Origin: Syngnathus acus
Lineage: Eukaryota; Chordata; Actinopteri; Syngnathiformes; Syngnathidae
Assembly: GCF_901709675.1 (NCBI RefSeq)
Contig: NC_051093.1
Span: 7,927,553-7,991,552, forward strand
DNA length: 64,000 nucleotides
Direction: 5' to 3'
The notes beneath the pieces are model-generated. The model was not told the origin of the DNA and made no database searches. It was given only the letters and a program-made list of their open reading frames with translations. Position 1 is the stretch's first letter; each line of letters begins with the position of its first letter. This document shows, piece after piece, positions 1-30,563 of the stretch. Position numbers and translations under genes: made by a program.

Positions 1-62
1 GTCCTTGCTCCCTCCATCTTTTCTTTTGTCCCTGAAGAGTGTTCCTTTAAGAACGCTCAGTG

Positions 63-87
63 GTGTGTGTGTGTGTGTGTGTGTGTG
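63..87. repeat. (TG)n microsatellite
   Basis: An uninterrupted TG dinucleotide run of about 12 units. It sits in otherwise unremarkable non-coding DNA. Confidence 0.95.
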
Positions 88-747
88 GTTTGGAATGTTG
101 TGCGTGTGTGAAGTAAGGTGGAGTGATGTCTGTCAGAGCCTGGCAGCTGTCCGTGGTGCTGAAATCAAATACTGCCTATTTTGCTTGTCTTTACTGTTCT
201 TCAGTTATTTAGTTTGGTTCAAAATAATTACACAAATGGAATTTCCAGTTTAAAATAAAATCTTTCATGCTTGAGGGTGTTTTTTTGCTTCCCGGCTGCC
301 ATTTTTCTTTTCAATACTCGAGCCGTCCTTCATTTCAATGCAGGCCGGGCGTTCGTACCCAATCCCATCTCCTCTTGTAGGATATGACCAGCCACCATAC
401 ATTATAGATAAGTTCATTGACTTCACATTCTCTACCTCCTCCATCCATTCATAGGCAAACACAGCAGACACATTCTGAGAATACATAACGTGCATTCTCA
501 CCAGCTTTTGCCCTTCTGCAGAAATCTTGAAGTCTATTCAACATGTTATGTAACACTCCACATGACCTTGGATCTCCATTTGCTGTCATCATCATTCATT
601 CATTCATCGTTTAGTAAAAAGCTTTTAACTCATCTTCATGTGCACCCAAGTGAAAGCCGATGGAAAGAAATGTCATCATAAATATAACAACCATACCATG
701 GAAAAATGACCCACAATCCCTTGTTGACTCTTGTTTTCCTGCACTGC

Positions 748-768
748 CACACACACACACACACACAC
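748..768. repeat. (CA)n microsatellite
   Basis: A CA run of about 10 units in non-coding DNA upstream of the tRNA cluster. Nothing gene-like was recognised in positions 1-1160 around it. Confidence 0.93.
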
Positions 769-1161
769 CATTGTACTTTGAAATCAGCTTGGAGCTCTGT
801 GGGGCATTGAGAGACCTGCTGGGTTCTGACAGCTCGCGTCACAATCTACTGCACTCAACATGTTGAATAAGGAATAAGTGGCAAAGACAGCAAGCTGATG
901 GTGCTCTACCCGGCGAGGTTGGAGAGGAACCTGCGTCACTGTTCCATCAACACTGACCTTTTATGGCACCCTTTTAAAGTAGGGTTAAAAGGCATAATTA
1001 AGTGGCCACTTGAATCAACAGCATTATGTGTTGGGAAGTGGGTGCTACAGTGAAAAAAAAAAGGATATTGGTTTTTTCTTGTGTGTGCTGACATTCATTA
1101 GAGTCACACAATTGTGTGCTTCAGTGATAGCAAATCTTGAGCAGAGAGCTAATTATCTGAA

Positions 1162-1262
1162 TATTATTATCCATCCATCTCGCCATTTTTTTTTTATATC
1201 GCTTATCCTCATTCGGGTCGTGGGCGTGTTGGAGAATAACCCAGCGGACTTTGCTGGATTGG
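1162..1262. repeat. dispersed teleost repeat fragment
   Basis: The segment begins with tandem CCAT, continues through a T-run and 'GCTTATCCTCATTCGGGTCG', then a stretch ending in CCCAGCGGACTTTGC. From memory this resembles a very common fish dispersed repeat (CCATCCATTTTCT... CTTATCCTCACTAGGGTCG...). A shorter fragment with the same CCATCCATTCATTTTCT / CTTATCCTCACTGAGG layout lies near 32097-32145. The family assignment is from memory and unverified. Confidence 0.6.
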
Positions 1263-1877
1263 ATCCAGCCAATCCCAGTGAATATGATTAAATGTCGTGA
1301 AAAGAGTCAACAGTTCAACAACGCTGCTCTCGTATATAATCAACTTCTCACTGGCTATAAGACATCAAGACACGTGTGCAACCTCCAACATGCAAATGTA
1401 GAAGCATGACGAAAGTACAGGGTGGAAAAAAAAATGGGAGGTTATGCAAGAGGTGAAGGATGGAAAGGCTGAGATAGAGCGAAGGGCCCTTGGGTGATAT
1501 CTGTGTCCGCTCTCCCATTAGGGCTCAGCTCGTGTACAAGACACGCATACTAGCTTTTACTGTCTTGCTCTTTCATCCTTTATTTACTCCTGTTACTTAC
1601 TTTTGGTCTCTTGAGTGCTTTATTTGTTGTTGTTCATTTACATTCACTCGCAGCACAGCCAGAAGCAAATAGATCCAGTTGTAATAATGCCCCCACCTTG
1701 ATTTTATCTAGTGGATTGAAGATGAGCTAAACTTTTAATGTGAGTCAATAGTTTGTACACTCGATACCTGAAGTATGACACAAATATATTTACATACTGT
1801 ATATGCATATATATGAATTCCAAATTGTGGCGGGGTGGTGCCCGGGGTATTTATCGGTTCCTGCTCAGGCAGTGTCA

Positions 1878-1949
1878 GGTGCGGTGGCCAAGTGGTAAGG
1901 CGTCGGTCTCGTAAACCGAAGATCATGGGTTCAACCCCCGTCCGTACCT
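1878..1949 (+). tRNA. tRNA-Thr (anticodon CGT), copy 1
   Basis: A 72-nt cloverleaf. Acceptor GGTGCGG pairs with CCGTACC through one G-U, with discriminator U. The D-arm contains TGGCCAAGTGGTAAGGC. Anticodon stem TCGGT/ACCGA encloses loop CTCGTAA, giving CGT. T-arm ATGGG/CCCGT has loop TTCAACC. No intron is seen. It closely resembles the vertebrate tRNA-Thr-CGT family, which decodes ACG. The A box and B box (GGTTCAACC) are intact, so a functional Pol III gene is likely. Confidence 0.93.
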
Positions 1950-2072
1950 TACATTCGTGTTCAACGAAGTCCAAATTATTGTCGCTGCATACAGAGAATG
2001 ACAGCTTGGCTTTGTGAGCATTTTTTCCAATTTATCGGTTCCTATTTATCGGTTCCTGCTCAGGTAGTGTCA

Positions 2073-2144
2073 GGTGCGGTGGCCAAGTGGTAAGGCGTCG
2101 GTCTCGTAAACCGAAGATCATGGGTTCAACCCCCGTCCGTACCT
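2073..2144 (+). tRNA. tRNA-Thr (anticodon CGT), copy 2
   Basis: Identical over the tRNA body to copy 1: same acceptor pairing, TCGGT/ACCGA anticodon stem, CGT anticodon and TTCAACC loop. It lies 195 bp downstream in the tandem triplication. Confidence 0.93.
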
Positions 2145-2269
2145 TACATTCGTGTTCAACGAAGTCCCAATTATTGTCGCTGCATACAGAGAATGACAGC
2201 TTGGCTTTTTGTGAGCATTTTTTCCTATTTATCGGTTCCTATTTATCGGTTCCTGCTCAGGTAGCGTCA

Positions 2270-2341
2270 GGTGCGGTGGCCAAGTGGTAAGGCGTCGGTC
2301 TCGTAAATCGAAGATCATGGGTTCAACCCCCATCCGTACCT
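2270..2341 (+). tRNA. tRNA-Thr (anticodon CGT), copy 3
   Basis: Third tandem copy, with two substitutions that both keep the fold. The anticodon stem 3' side is ATCGA, giving a G-U pair. The T-stem 3' side is CCCAT, which makes a fully Watson-Crick stem with ATGGG. The anticodon is still CGT. It is probably functional. Confidence 0.9.
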
Positions 2342-2405
2342 TACATTTGTGTTCAACTAAGTCCGAATTATTGTTGCTGCATACAGAGAATGACAGCTTG
2401 GCTTT

Positions 2406-3137
2406 TATTGTGCATTTTAATGACAATATCTTATTGGCTTTTAATGACATTATACGCCACACAATACCGATGGTGTGTTTGTGCAGTGTGAATTAACTAT
2501 GAGAAAAATCTAGGTCATGTTTACCTTGCACCTATGAGGATGATGAGCACCACTGGGAGTGCCCTGAGCTGCCGCTGATTATTTTCCTTGTTTTACATCA
2601 AATTGCCCTCGACGCCTTTTTATGAATTGGTCAGATGCATCATGCAGCGGTCAGATCAGAATTAGGACTTTCTTTTTCTCCATCATGCATCTTGCGTGAC
2701 TGCCTGTGTTCTCCAGGCTCAATTCACTGAGTGCCTCGCTTTCTCCTGCCCTCACTTGATCTTGAACAACCACAAAAGTACTCTGAGCATCACTTTGAAA
2801 TCCACTTTGTAAACAGTTTGTGTTGCTCTATGAACTTGCCTGAGGTAAATACAGTAGATGCTAGTTAGTGTCCATCCATCTTGAGGGCATGGGAGATATT
2901 GCTGTGTAAATGTTAGAACATAATGTCTTTGACCCAGTTCACAAAATGCCATATATGCATTAACAGTATCGGCATTCACGATCAATATCCATGAGGGTGG
3001 TTTATTCTCAGTAGACTTGATCGATCAGGATATTCTTGGTTGGGTAAAGCGATGAGAGGCCTCAAGGTAAAATTTTCCAATGGAAAAAAATATATATATT
3101 TTTTATGTACTGTATATATTTGTGTTTTTATTTCTAG
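2406..3137. other. non-coding stretch, probable mast1 5' intron
   Basis: No convincing exon, RNA gene or repeat was found here. The first recognisable mast1 exon begins at 3138 with an acceptor and already lies inside the protein, so this stretch and perhaps the tRNA cluster may fall in a mast1 intron. The mast1 initiator exon was looked for and not recognised in the window. Confidence 0.5.
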
Positions 3138-12845
<9,708 letters not shown>

Positions 12846-15300
12846 AAGGGGGGGTCGCAAGACTCTTCCAAGGCCAAAGACAGCTCCAAGTCAAACGAGG
12901 ACAAACGAGGCAGCTCGGCGGGAAAGGCGGAGGCTTCCAGTGGATCGGGACGCCGTGGGGCTCAAACATCTGTCGGTGGTGTTCTGCAGTTGGATAAAGG
13001 AAACACTCGAGGCTCCAAACATCATTCGTGATAAGAGAACAAAAGAAGCAAAACCTCCAATGCATTGCCTTTTACTGTAGAAGCACCCAAACATATCATA
13101 GAAATTAACACCTTTTTATTCAAACGCCTAAAAAGAAATAACTACATTTGAGACGTGGGACACCTTAAAAAAAAAAAGATGCATCATTAGGGTTGAAAAT
13201 GTGTACGCACTGTAGCATATTATATAACCCCGTGGATGTCTTTGTCATTGTGTGTTGTAGATATATTTTAAAAAAAATGCATGGAAAATCAAAGGAATTT
13301 TAAAAAGCAGATAAGAAAAAAATAATAATGAAGACCACAAGGTAGTAAACACTGTGAAAAAACTTTGCATCCATCTCCACATGCAAACCACATTCCATTT
13401 GATTTAGTTTGGTTAAGTTTAGTTAGCAGAGTGATAAAATATAATCACGCATTGTAAAAGTAACCGATAAAAAAAAAGAGTAGCTTACTAGAGCCTGGAC
13501 CAAAATACCGAAATACTTGTCAAAGGACCTGACTGGTGTTCTGATTGGTTAAAGGGCTGAATTCCAGCGGGATTAAGAATGAGATGAACGTGCACAGGGA
13601 CACTATGCAATGTGCTATAATGCCACTTTAGCTGTCCAGGATTACCAAGTTTACATTGTGTCGTCGAGCAGTAGAGGGTGGAAAGAAAAAATCTAGTTGC
13701 ATAAGCAAGCAAATTTTATTTTGCTTTCAAAGTGTTCCGTTTTGACGTGCGCAATTGCTATTGTATGTGAATTGTCTTATTGAGGACTGAATGGTCATAA
13801 ACTTAAAAAGTTGAGTTTTTCTACATATGCTGATAGATTATACATTTTATATTTCATAATTTATTGTGCAAGAATGTTGTGCTTTCATTTGTTTGGTTTA
13901 CAAAACATATGGTTGTCCCTGCTAAATGTACATGAAAAAGAATGCATGTGACATGTGCTTGAACAGTTTTCGTCTGACTACAACACACACAAAACAACAA
14001 TGTATTTTAGTGATGTTTAATTAAAAAAATATCTTATGCAAAGGGTTAAGGATAAAAACATACCGACTGGCGTTTTCCTCCTCATAACTGCAACTCATAA
14101 AGAAAAACAGTCTTCAATAACGCATGCAGTTGCCAACAATGCAAAGTGTAAAAATTATTATTGTGTCTAGTCACGAAAAAAAAAAAGTGAAGAAATTGTG
14201 ATGCTATTGTACAAAGAACATGTGCACGTTTGATTTTCATTATTTGGCCATGTAGATGGATGCAATTTGCTGGATGAGTTTGTTGGGATTTTAGGCAATT
14301 TCTGTAATTCAAGAGGTACAGGTTGAATCTATTTAGAAGTCTTGTCACGTAAAGTATAACTTTCCCACTGCGTTAGCGTCGTATAGCGAAACGGAAGTCC
14401 GTCGTAAACAGAGGTCTCCCTTTCAAGATAAAATCCGAGTGTTTGTTTCTCTACCCTTGTGTCAAGGAATCAAAATCTCCTCTTTAAAACTCCTCGTGTG
14501 CAATTTTAACCACACAGTTCATAGTTTCAAGAGTGTGTTCACTTTTAAAGAGACGTATACTTTTTCCTCATACATTTTGGTCTTGTGTGGCGTAAAACGC
14601 CTTACACTGCCATCTTGTGGATGTCTGGTCACAACGGCTGATGTCGTTGAAGATGTTATTTATTTTTCGTTGGTTTATTTATTTATTTTCCATATAAGCT
14701 TTTCACTTTATTTCATGCAATTTGCTATGTGTGTAGTTGAGAGTGGAATCACTTGTTTTTGCGTTAAACAGTTGCACTTTATTTTTTGTCAAATATTGTC
14801 TAGTGTTTACAATCCATATCACAGTTAAGGAATTTAATTGTATTTATACATTTAACTATACTTTTTTTTTTACTTCCAAAGTCACTGTTAGTCACATAAG
14901 AACAGTAGAGTTGTCATGAACGTATCATTAATGTAGTCAACATTCAGTACAAAGAGGACTTGTATGCCAAGCGAAAAAGAACCTCAGACACAATTGCTTA
15001 CTATGTGCAAACATTTGGTGGACAAATACAAGTTGACACGAGTGGAAATTTTTAAATAATAATGGGCATAACTGTCTAAGCATTTAGATATTAAATGTAC
15101 CGTGTCATTATGAGATGGGGGTTGCCAGTCATGTTTTATAGTGTGTCCGTTGTATGGTTCCACACTCGTTCCTGATCGACTGTAATTCATATTTTTATGT
15201 ATGGCCATGAGTCTAAGTTCGTGTGTTGCTATAAAAATAAAAAAATAAAACCGCAGAAATGATCTTTTGCTTTCTGTCAACTCATTAACTTGGACTGCCG
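12846..15300. other. mast1 3' UTR and mast1-atg4d intergenic region
   Basis: AT-rich non-coding DNA with no recognisable gene. Possible poly(A) signals for mast1 occur as AATAAA-containing runs near 15235-15250, which would imply a long 3' UTR, but nearer sites are not excluded. A CTCF-like motif is listed separately at 14607. Confidence 0.5.
14607..14620 (-). promoter_or_regulatory. CTCF-like motif between mast1 and atg4d
   Basis: The reverse complement reads CCACAAGATGGCAG, matching the CTCF core CCANNAGRKGGCRS. Motif match only; occupancy is not shown. Confidence 0.45.
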
Positions 15301-15318
15301 TGAAGAATGAGGACGATC

Positions 15319-15339
15319 ATTGGCTAAGTATCAGCCAAT
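15319..15339 (+). promoter_or_regulatory. paired CCAAT boxes, probable atg4d promoter
   Basis: ATTGG (15319-15323) and CCAAT (15335-15339) face each other in inverted orientation about 0.7 kb upstream of the first recognised atg4d coding exon. NF-Y sites of this kind are typical of housekeeping vertebrate promoters. A candidate first exon ending at a GTAAAA donor lies near 15370-15475. Confidence 0.4.
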
Positions 15340-16011
15340 CGCGTTACAGCTAGCCTTATAAACAAGGAAGGAGAAACCGCAGGCTTCGTTTGCGCAATAC
15401 TAAATACTATCAACGATACGATCTCCCTGAACCTCACCGACAGATTTAATAATAATAATGTCTGAAAGAAGGTAAAAACAACTATGTCACATATTAGCAA
15501 TGTAGTGCATTTTATTTGTTTGTGTGCTATAGTAACCCAATAAGTAAACAAGTAGTTATAATTAGTTGCAATGTCATGGGCCGTCGCTCTTCGTGGTTGC
15601 AATAGGCTCTTGCTTATAGATATGATCACATTCCGTTCCGTTTTTTATTTTATAAAACAGAAAATTAGAACAGAATTTTACAAAAACAACGAATGCATGT
15701 ATTCATTTTTCATTTCCTTATGAATATATTAATAATAGTTGATCAACAGTGATAATTTATTCGTAACAGTAACAAACTGTGCCTTGACACAACCTTGATG
15801 CTGTGGGCAGAAGACATAGACCGCGCTGGAAGTAAATATCTGAAATTCCTTGAGTCACAGGGTGCAGTCACATGGTTTCCCTCCCTTAACTACCATAGCT
15901 AGTTATCCAATTTGATTCGTCAATCCACATTATGAGGTTGGGACAAATAACTTGTTTGGTTTAATGAACATGTACTGGTTTATATGGTGCTTTGTTATGT
16001 TTGTTCTTCAG

Positions 16012-18285
16012 CTAGCTGCTCTGGCGACCATGGGTGTTTCTTCGTACCCAGTCTTGTTCAAATCTGATGCTTAAGAACCTCAATCCCTCCTCGACTTCCC
16101 CTGAGAGTCAGTCCCCTGCAGATGAATACATGGACGACTGGCTCTTTGTCCCTTCTACCTCAGCTGCTTCTCCCCACCATGAAGAAGAGTGCAGAGAAGA
16201 CACGGAGGAAAGAGGGAAACTCATATCCAAGTTCTTCTCAGCATGGAATAGTGTCAAATATGGTTTGTTTTATCTGCCAGACTGCATTTCAACGACAGGT
16301 GTTCTGTATGATTTGAGCTCTTGAAATGTTGTTTCTAATTTATTAGGCTGGTCCTTTAAGACGAAATCAAATTTGAGCAAGACCTCTCCTGTGATTATGT
16401 TTGGAAAGTCGTATCAAATCAGGGATCGAGGTGAGGTTGAATTTAAAGCATGATGATTGATTTCTTTGCGAGATAATATAATTTTGTCTTTTTATGACAA
16501 TGTCAGGGGAGAACGAGTGCTTCCACCTCTCCTTTGCTGCTCTCCTGTGGTTGACATACAGACGAGGTTTCCCTCAGCTGACAGGCTGCTATCTGACCAC
16601 TGACAGTGGCTGGGGATGTCTTCTCCGTACAGGGCAGATGTTGTTAGCGCGAGGCCTGCTTTTGCACCTGATGCCACAAGGTGACATAGCACAGACTCAC
16701 TCAGGACCTTTTCTGACATGCTTAATTTTTTTCTTTTGATCTTTTCCAGGCTTGACTTGTTCTGCAAGCCATGTGTTCAAAGATGATATGGATCTCCTAG
16801 AGATCCGCTCTGAAGCCAGAGCAGTGTGTTTACAGAATTCCCAAGGACTCAGAAAATGTGTTCGAAAGCTGAGTTTGGGTTCCCTTCTGGATAGATGCAT
16901 GGAGTCCACACACAGAAAAATTGTATCGTGGTTTGCGGATCACCCCTCAGCTCCTTTTGGGATACATCAGCTGGTAGAGTTTGGCAAAAGCTTAGGGAAG
17001 AAAGCAGGGGACTGGTACGGCCCCTCAATTGTGGCACATATGCTGCGGTCAGTAATTAATCAATTGTGGATCATGTCTTATGGTACATTACTCAGAAAAT
17101 TATTATTATTATTTTTTTATTTAGAAAAGCTGCAGAAGCATCATCTGACCTTCCCAATCTTGCTGTCTATGTTGCACAAGATTGCACCAGTTAGTACTTT
17201 CTTCTTTTCTTGAATTGTTTACACATACACAGTTAATTTACACACAGTGTTGTGAGCTTGCTTTTTTTTTTTGTAACTCTCTTGTTTTAACCAGTCTACA
17301 TTGATGATGTGAAAGAGTTGTGCGGAAGGCGTCTTGCTGGGATCTCTGCTGGTTCTATTCAGACTTGGAAGGCCATCATCCTCCTGGTGCCAGTGCGACT
17401 TGGAGGACAAGAGCTCAATCCTGCCTATATCGCCTGTGTCAAGGTAATCTAATCTAATCATGGATGTGTCTGCTACAAACAACCAAATGTTCTTTCCTCT
17501 ATTTTTCTTAATTAATAGAAACTCTTGAACTTGGAATACTGCGTCGGTATCATCGGGGGTAAACCAAAGCACTCGCTCTACTTTGTTGGATTCCAAGGTA
17601 TGTCCAATCTTTGAATTATTTATATTAGCTATTTGAAGATTTTTTTCTTTTTACTTCGGACCTTCTCCTTTGTCAAAGATGACCATCTGTTGTATTTGGA
17701 CCCTCATTACTGTCAACCCACGGTGGATATAACAAAAAGCAATTTTCCTTTAGAGGTAACCAGAAATGCTGTTACTCTTCTTTTTGTTGTCTTTCAACAT
17801 CCGATTCAGATCCTTTAATAAGTACTTCAATGTCATACTAACCACGTTGTGGCAACCTATGGCTTGTTGAATTTTCATCTCTATATGTTCCAGTCATTTC
17901 ACTGTAAATATCCAAGAAAAATGCCCTTTTCCCGCATGGATCCCAGCTGCACCATTGGATTCTATGCAAAAGGTCAAAAGGACTTTGAAATGCTGTGCAG
18001 AGTTGTAGATGAGGTAGGTGGATACGTGGAAAATTGACATGCAACTAGATCATTTGAAGGCATTTTCATTACCATGAATCTGGTAGTTTTGTTACACCCG
18101 TCTCCCCTGTCCCCCAGGCTGTCTCCACATCTGCAGAGACGTACCCCATGTTTATATTTGCAGAAGGTCATAGTCGAGTGGAAGAGGACAAAAGCAAGAG
18201 CCACCCCATCACTTATATCCAGAGGAAGTCCAGGTTGAAGAGGGTCGACACTAGTGACAGCATGGATGAATTTGTTCTATTGTGA
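16012..18285 (+). CDS. atg4d: autophagy cysteine protease ATG4D
   Basis: Peptidase family C54 enzyme that processes and delipidates ATG8/LC3/GABARAP proteins in the cytosol. Exons: about 16012-16262, 16347-16430, 16507-16680, 16750-17047, 17125-17189, 17295-17443, 17519-17597, 17679-17755, 17894-18013, 18118-18285. The catalytic Cys is in [12 protein letters not shown] (Cys codon 16617-16619). The Asp/His pair is in YLDPHYCQP (17700-17708). Other family motifs: [59 protein letters not shown]. The tail ends in EFVLL and a TGA. ATG4D is chosen over the close paralogue ATG4C by neighbourhood (kri1, s1pr5, smarca4 and ldlr share 19p13 in human) and by the SWFADHP and YCQPTVD signature. All exons after the first are in frame. 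The first listed exon reads through RTQSCSNLM, but its initiator is unresolved: the ATG at 16030 is out of frame. Confidence 0.93.
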
Positions 18286-18354
18286 GCCAAGTTAGCAAAC
18301 ATCAGATATAGGTTTGAAAAAAAAAAAGTAAAACCCCAATATTTAAAAGCATCA

Positions 18355-18425
18355 CGTTGAATTTGGGGTCAAGACATCTGCCTCATAGTTTTGAGGTTTG
18401 GGTTCAAATCATGTTACACTCGGGG
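18355..18425 (+). repeat. tRNA-derived SINE fragment
   Basis: Contains an A-box-like segment, ACATCTGCCTCATAGTTTTG, then a B-box-like GGGTTCAAATC. This is the arrangement of common fish tRNA-derived SINEs. It lies in the atg4d 3' flank and is truncated. Confidence 0.55.
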
Positions 18426-18879
18426 AAATGTTTTATTTTTCTCATACTGTATTCAACAACATAAAACGAGTGCTGTACTAGCAATAATGGACACGATATA
18501 TAGAAGCGTTCCTGTGACAACATTTCACTGTTCAACAGCATGTGACTTGGTTTCTTGAAAGAAAAGTATTGGAAACATGTGACATTTAAAATAACCTAAT
18601 GTTGTCAAAGATATAGCTGATTATGTGTCCTCAAGTGTGATAACTGGCCTCGGGAAAATGTAAGCTTGGTGATCTATGTATATTTTTAATATAGTTTTAC
18701 CTGTGTAATTTTTTGGAATAGAAACTGCTGGCTGTGTTCTACTGTGCTGTACATTTTTCACAAGTAGGTTTATAAAATTGAAAATATTCGTCTCCTTGTA
18801 TAATCTTCTTGATTTGTATTTATTTTTTCATTTTTTTTCATTTATTTTATTATTCATACCATCCCCCCATTCCAGCTTC

Positions 18880-19088
18880 GATTCGAGCATGCGTTGCCCA
18901 CCGGGAGCGAAAGGGGGCGGTGTTGAGTCGTACAGACAGTTCCATTTTACTCAGCGAGGAGGGGGGTGAGGAAGAAGAAAAAAAAAAAAAACAACTGGGG
19001 TAGGTCGCTCTTTGTTTTCTCGTAGGGAGGAAAACCAAGAGACTTTGCGACCGGCAAGATTTTCAACACCGCTGTTCACCGTTCGTGT
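18880..19088 (+). promoter_or_regulatory. candidate smarca4 5' UTR exon and promoter
   Basis: A locally GC-richer stretch rich in purine runs ends at a possible GTAAGT donor (19087 onward), about 1.2 kb upstream of the smarca4 start codon. The smarca4 coding exon is preceded by a TTCTCCATAG-type acceptor near 20212, so a non-coding first exon is expected somewhere here. The assignment is an inference from position. Confidence 0.4.
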
Positions 19089-20262
19089 AAGTCCCTTTCG
19101 ATGTTGTTAGATTGACGAGGTGACATTTGTGAACGACAAGATCATTCCAGGATGGATTGGTGTTTGTAGGACGTGGTATGTTTGAGAAAAGACGGACACC
19201 GCAGTTAACCGGCGGTGGCGCGACTGCGAGCAATGAATGAAAATTATATTTGGAAATGTGTTGAGCGGAGCAGAGTTGAGGGTACGGGACGCGCTTTGGA
19301 TCAATCAACGAAAGCGGCGAGGGATGCGCCAAACTTTGACTCGCTGCAGATTTTAAACAAATAGCTCGGTTCAAATGATTTTTCTGTCTAATTGGCCTGG
19401 AAAAGCATGGCCGGCTAGGCTAACTCGGCTAACCCGCTAGCTTGTTAGCTCCCTTCATCATATAAACTTGGGTTGTTATCTCAATGATTCGTTTTGTTTT
19501 TACCGCGCATACTAATTTGTGGGATGTCATTTTCGAACGCACGCTTCTCTGTGACGTTAATGGTTGTGTTATTGTAACAGTTGATATAAAAGTAGAGTTA
19601 TAGACGAACAATTCTACTAACCGAGACAAAGTAACGCTGACAATGGAAGAAGCTAGGCCCATCAGACGTTAGCCTAGCTAAATATAACAATAAAATTGAG
19701 AGTAATATCTACTCGAACGATTGAAAGTGTTTACGTAAAGACATTGCACTACTTGATTGTTAAAAGTGTGGATTTATCTCTGTCAGGTTTAACTTCTAAA
19801 CTGTCGCTCAGATGCGCTGACTGATCGAGTTGACTTTCTTAAAGGGGGTTCGACCCACTATGGAGAGATTAATCAAATAATAACCCGATTTTCTTACGTT
19901 ATGAAAACGCCTTGTTACTTCGGAATACGATTATTTATGATCACCAATATAAACATAAATATAATGTCTTTTTTTTTTTCTATTGGCCAATTGTCTCCTG
20001 GTTTGCTAATATAGACGTTTGTGAACATTTTAGCAGATGAATCTAAAGCTTACTATTTACACTGCAAATGCAATCTAAAGTTTTGATTTTTAACTTCCGT
20101 TAAGGTGCAGGAACCCTTCCATGTTGTTATTGAAGACCTATAACTATTTTTTAATGGGTGTTAAAGGTGAACTTTTCTCACTGTTACTGTTTTATTTTGT
20201 TGTTCTCCATAGGGGTCCTTCCTTGTGCTTTAGCCCTTACAATCCCCACTCTCCCCTGAGAG

Positions 20263-28956
<8,694 letters not shown>

Positions 28957-29567
28957 ACCTGAACCACTCCTAAATGGACCAATGGCCCACTGACCTACTT
29001 GACTGGAACTTAGACCTTTTTCTCAAGGTACAGCAGGAAGACGTTCAGTGTGAAAGCCTAGTTTTACCTAGATCAGATTTTGTTTTAGTGAGACTGTTGT
29101 ATTCTCATTCAATTGTATCATTGATTTAAAAGCAAAAAATGAATATGAACTATCCACTTCCATATTTAAACATGGTTTCTTAAGATCAGTAGCATCTCAT
29201 TTGGGGGGGGGGGGGTCCCGTTGTTTGTTTTTTCTTCTCCTTAATTGGAAAATTGACAGATCCTGATTTAACAGACTGCCACATAGACAGCATTTTCTAT
29301 TATCATTATTAAAGTTGTGTTAGTTTGTCATCCTTTTGAGAAGTGAACCAAGAGTCACTGTGTTCCCTTTTGAATGCATGTTACGCGTTTGTGGAATTGC
29401 ACCTGGATGTGTCTTTGTTATTATCTCTGTGTAATTTAAGACTACAAGCGGGATTATGGTACGGCCCACCCGCAGCCCCTCCCTCTCAGGTTGTGTATGT
29501 AAACAGGGAGGGAGGGAGGGACGGGACCATTTTCTCGTGTCGGTGTCACTGGATTCCAAAAAGTAAA

Positions 29568-29573
29568 AATAAA
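29568..29573 (+). other. smarca4 poly(A) signal
   Basis: Canonical AATAAA about 610 bp after the smarca4 stop. Positions 28957-29590 are therefore the probable 3' UTR. It contains a G-run near 29202 and no other gene-like content. An upstream ATTAAA near 29310 is an alternative. Confidence 0.65.
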
Positions 29574-29609
29574 GGCTTCTCGTAATAAAGCTGTAGCTTT
29601 TTTTTCTGA

Positions 29610-29664
29610 CCGCTAGGTGGCATACTAGTGATAAGGCTGTTGATTTTTCTGACCGCTAGGTGGC
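29610..29664 (+). promoter_or_regulatory. tandem CTCF-like motifs between smarca4 and ldlr
   Basis: CCGCTAGGTGGC occurs twice, at 29610-29621 and 29653-29664, inside a duplicated segment beginning TTTTTCTGACCG. Both copies fit the CTCF core CCRSYAGRKGGC in the same orientation, just past the smarca4 poly(A) signal. Boundary function is an inference. Confidence 0.5.
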
Positions 29665-29699
29665 GTACTAACACAGTATGCACTTTATTATCAGTTAGT

Positions 29700-30560
29700 C
29701 GATGGTTTGCTGAGCAGCATTCATGACATGACTTCACTGAGCTTATGTTACTGCTACTGTCATCATTGAGATTTTCATATGATATATTTGTCCATCTGTG
29801 GTTGTCATTATGGCAGCATTGAATTTACTTCCCAACTTCTTTGTTGACATTTGCCGCTCCAACCCTCATTCTTATCATTTTCAAGTTCAAGGTGATGAGA
29901 GTAGACCAAAGTATATATTCACTAAGTGATTAAACTTATCTAAGCCTCCACTCCCAGCACACTAGCAATCTCAAAGTTTTCAAATGAGTAAATCAACAGT
30001 ATTATTTTACTCTTTTATTTGTAAAAGCTAAGGCATGGTCAAACCACACAATGTTCAATAAAAAAAAAAAAAAAAAAACGCTTCAAGAAAAACCTGAATT
30101 AACCTTCTGGGAAGAAGGCAGGTAACGGATTGTTCGACATGTGTAAACAGGCCATTTGTAAGTGACTCTGACATGGAAGCAAACATACCGGAATAACCAG
30201 AAAACGTTTGTGTGGAGGGTCAGGGGAGGAAAAGATTGAAAGTCCAGTGTTTTACTCATTTTAGTTGGATCTGCTCCTTTTTTTTTCTTTTCTTTCCCTG
30301 ACAGATTTGATGTGATTTTTTTTTTGATTTTTTTTTTCAAAACTTGTACAAAATAAACCAAGCGTAATTTTTTTTAGCGGTTTTAAATCACAATGAAAAA
30401 CCCTGTGCCGCTCTAATGTCAAGAATGCATTGCACTAGGGTCAAAATACAACTTTCAGAGGAAAAAAAAGCAGAAAAAAACCTCCAATGTTTCCATGTGC
30501 CACGTGAGCCTTCTGCGAAGGGGTTAAAGTTACTCATAGTAAAAAATCATCTCCGAGGCA
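29700..30560. other. smarca4-ldlr intergenic DNA
   Basis: AT-rich non-coding DNA with poly-A and poly-T tracts (30059-30078, 30318-30340). No gene or RNA was recognised until the GC-rich ldlr promoter begins near 30550. Confidence 0.6.
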
Positions 30561-30563
30561 TAG

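Larger units (their letters stand above)
1845..2405 (+). repeat. tandem triplication of a ~196-bp tRNA-containing unit
   Basis: Three head-to-tail copies of a unit made of 'ATCGGTTCCTGCTCAGG', a tRNA-Thr gene, and a 3' flank containing GTTCAACGAAGTCC, TTATTGTCGCTGCATACAG and AATGACAGCTTGGCTTT. The tRNA starts are spaced 195 and 197 bp apart. The 3' flanks have diverged by only a few bases, which points to recent local duplication. Confidence 0.92.

Noticed and set aside
15457-15472. ATGTCTGAAAGAAG near 15458 as atg4d coding exon 1
   Set aside because: Splicing it to either acceptor near 16012-16016 does not give an open frame into RTQSCSNLM. It may be UTR or unrelated.
16030-16075. ATG at 16030 as the atg4d start
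   Set aside because: Its frame stops after 14 codons, while the adjacent frame reads into the conserved exon. The true initiator is probably in an upstream exon.
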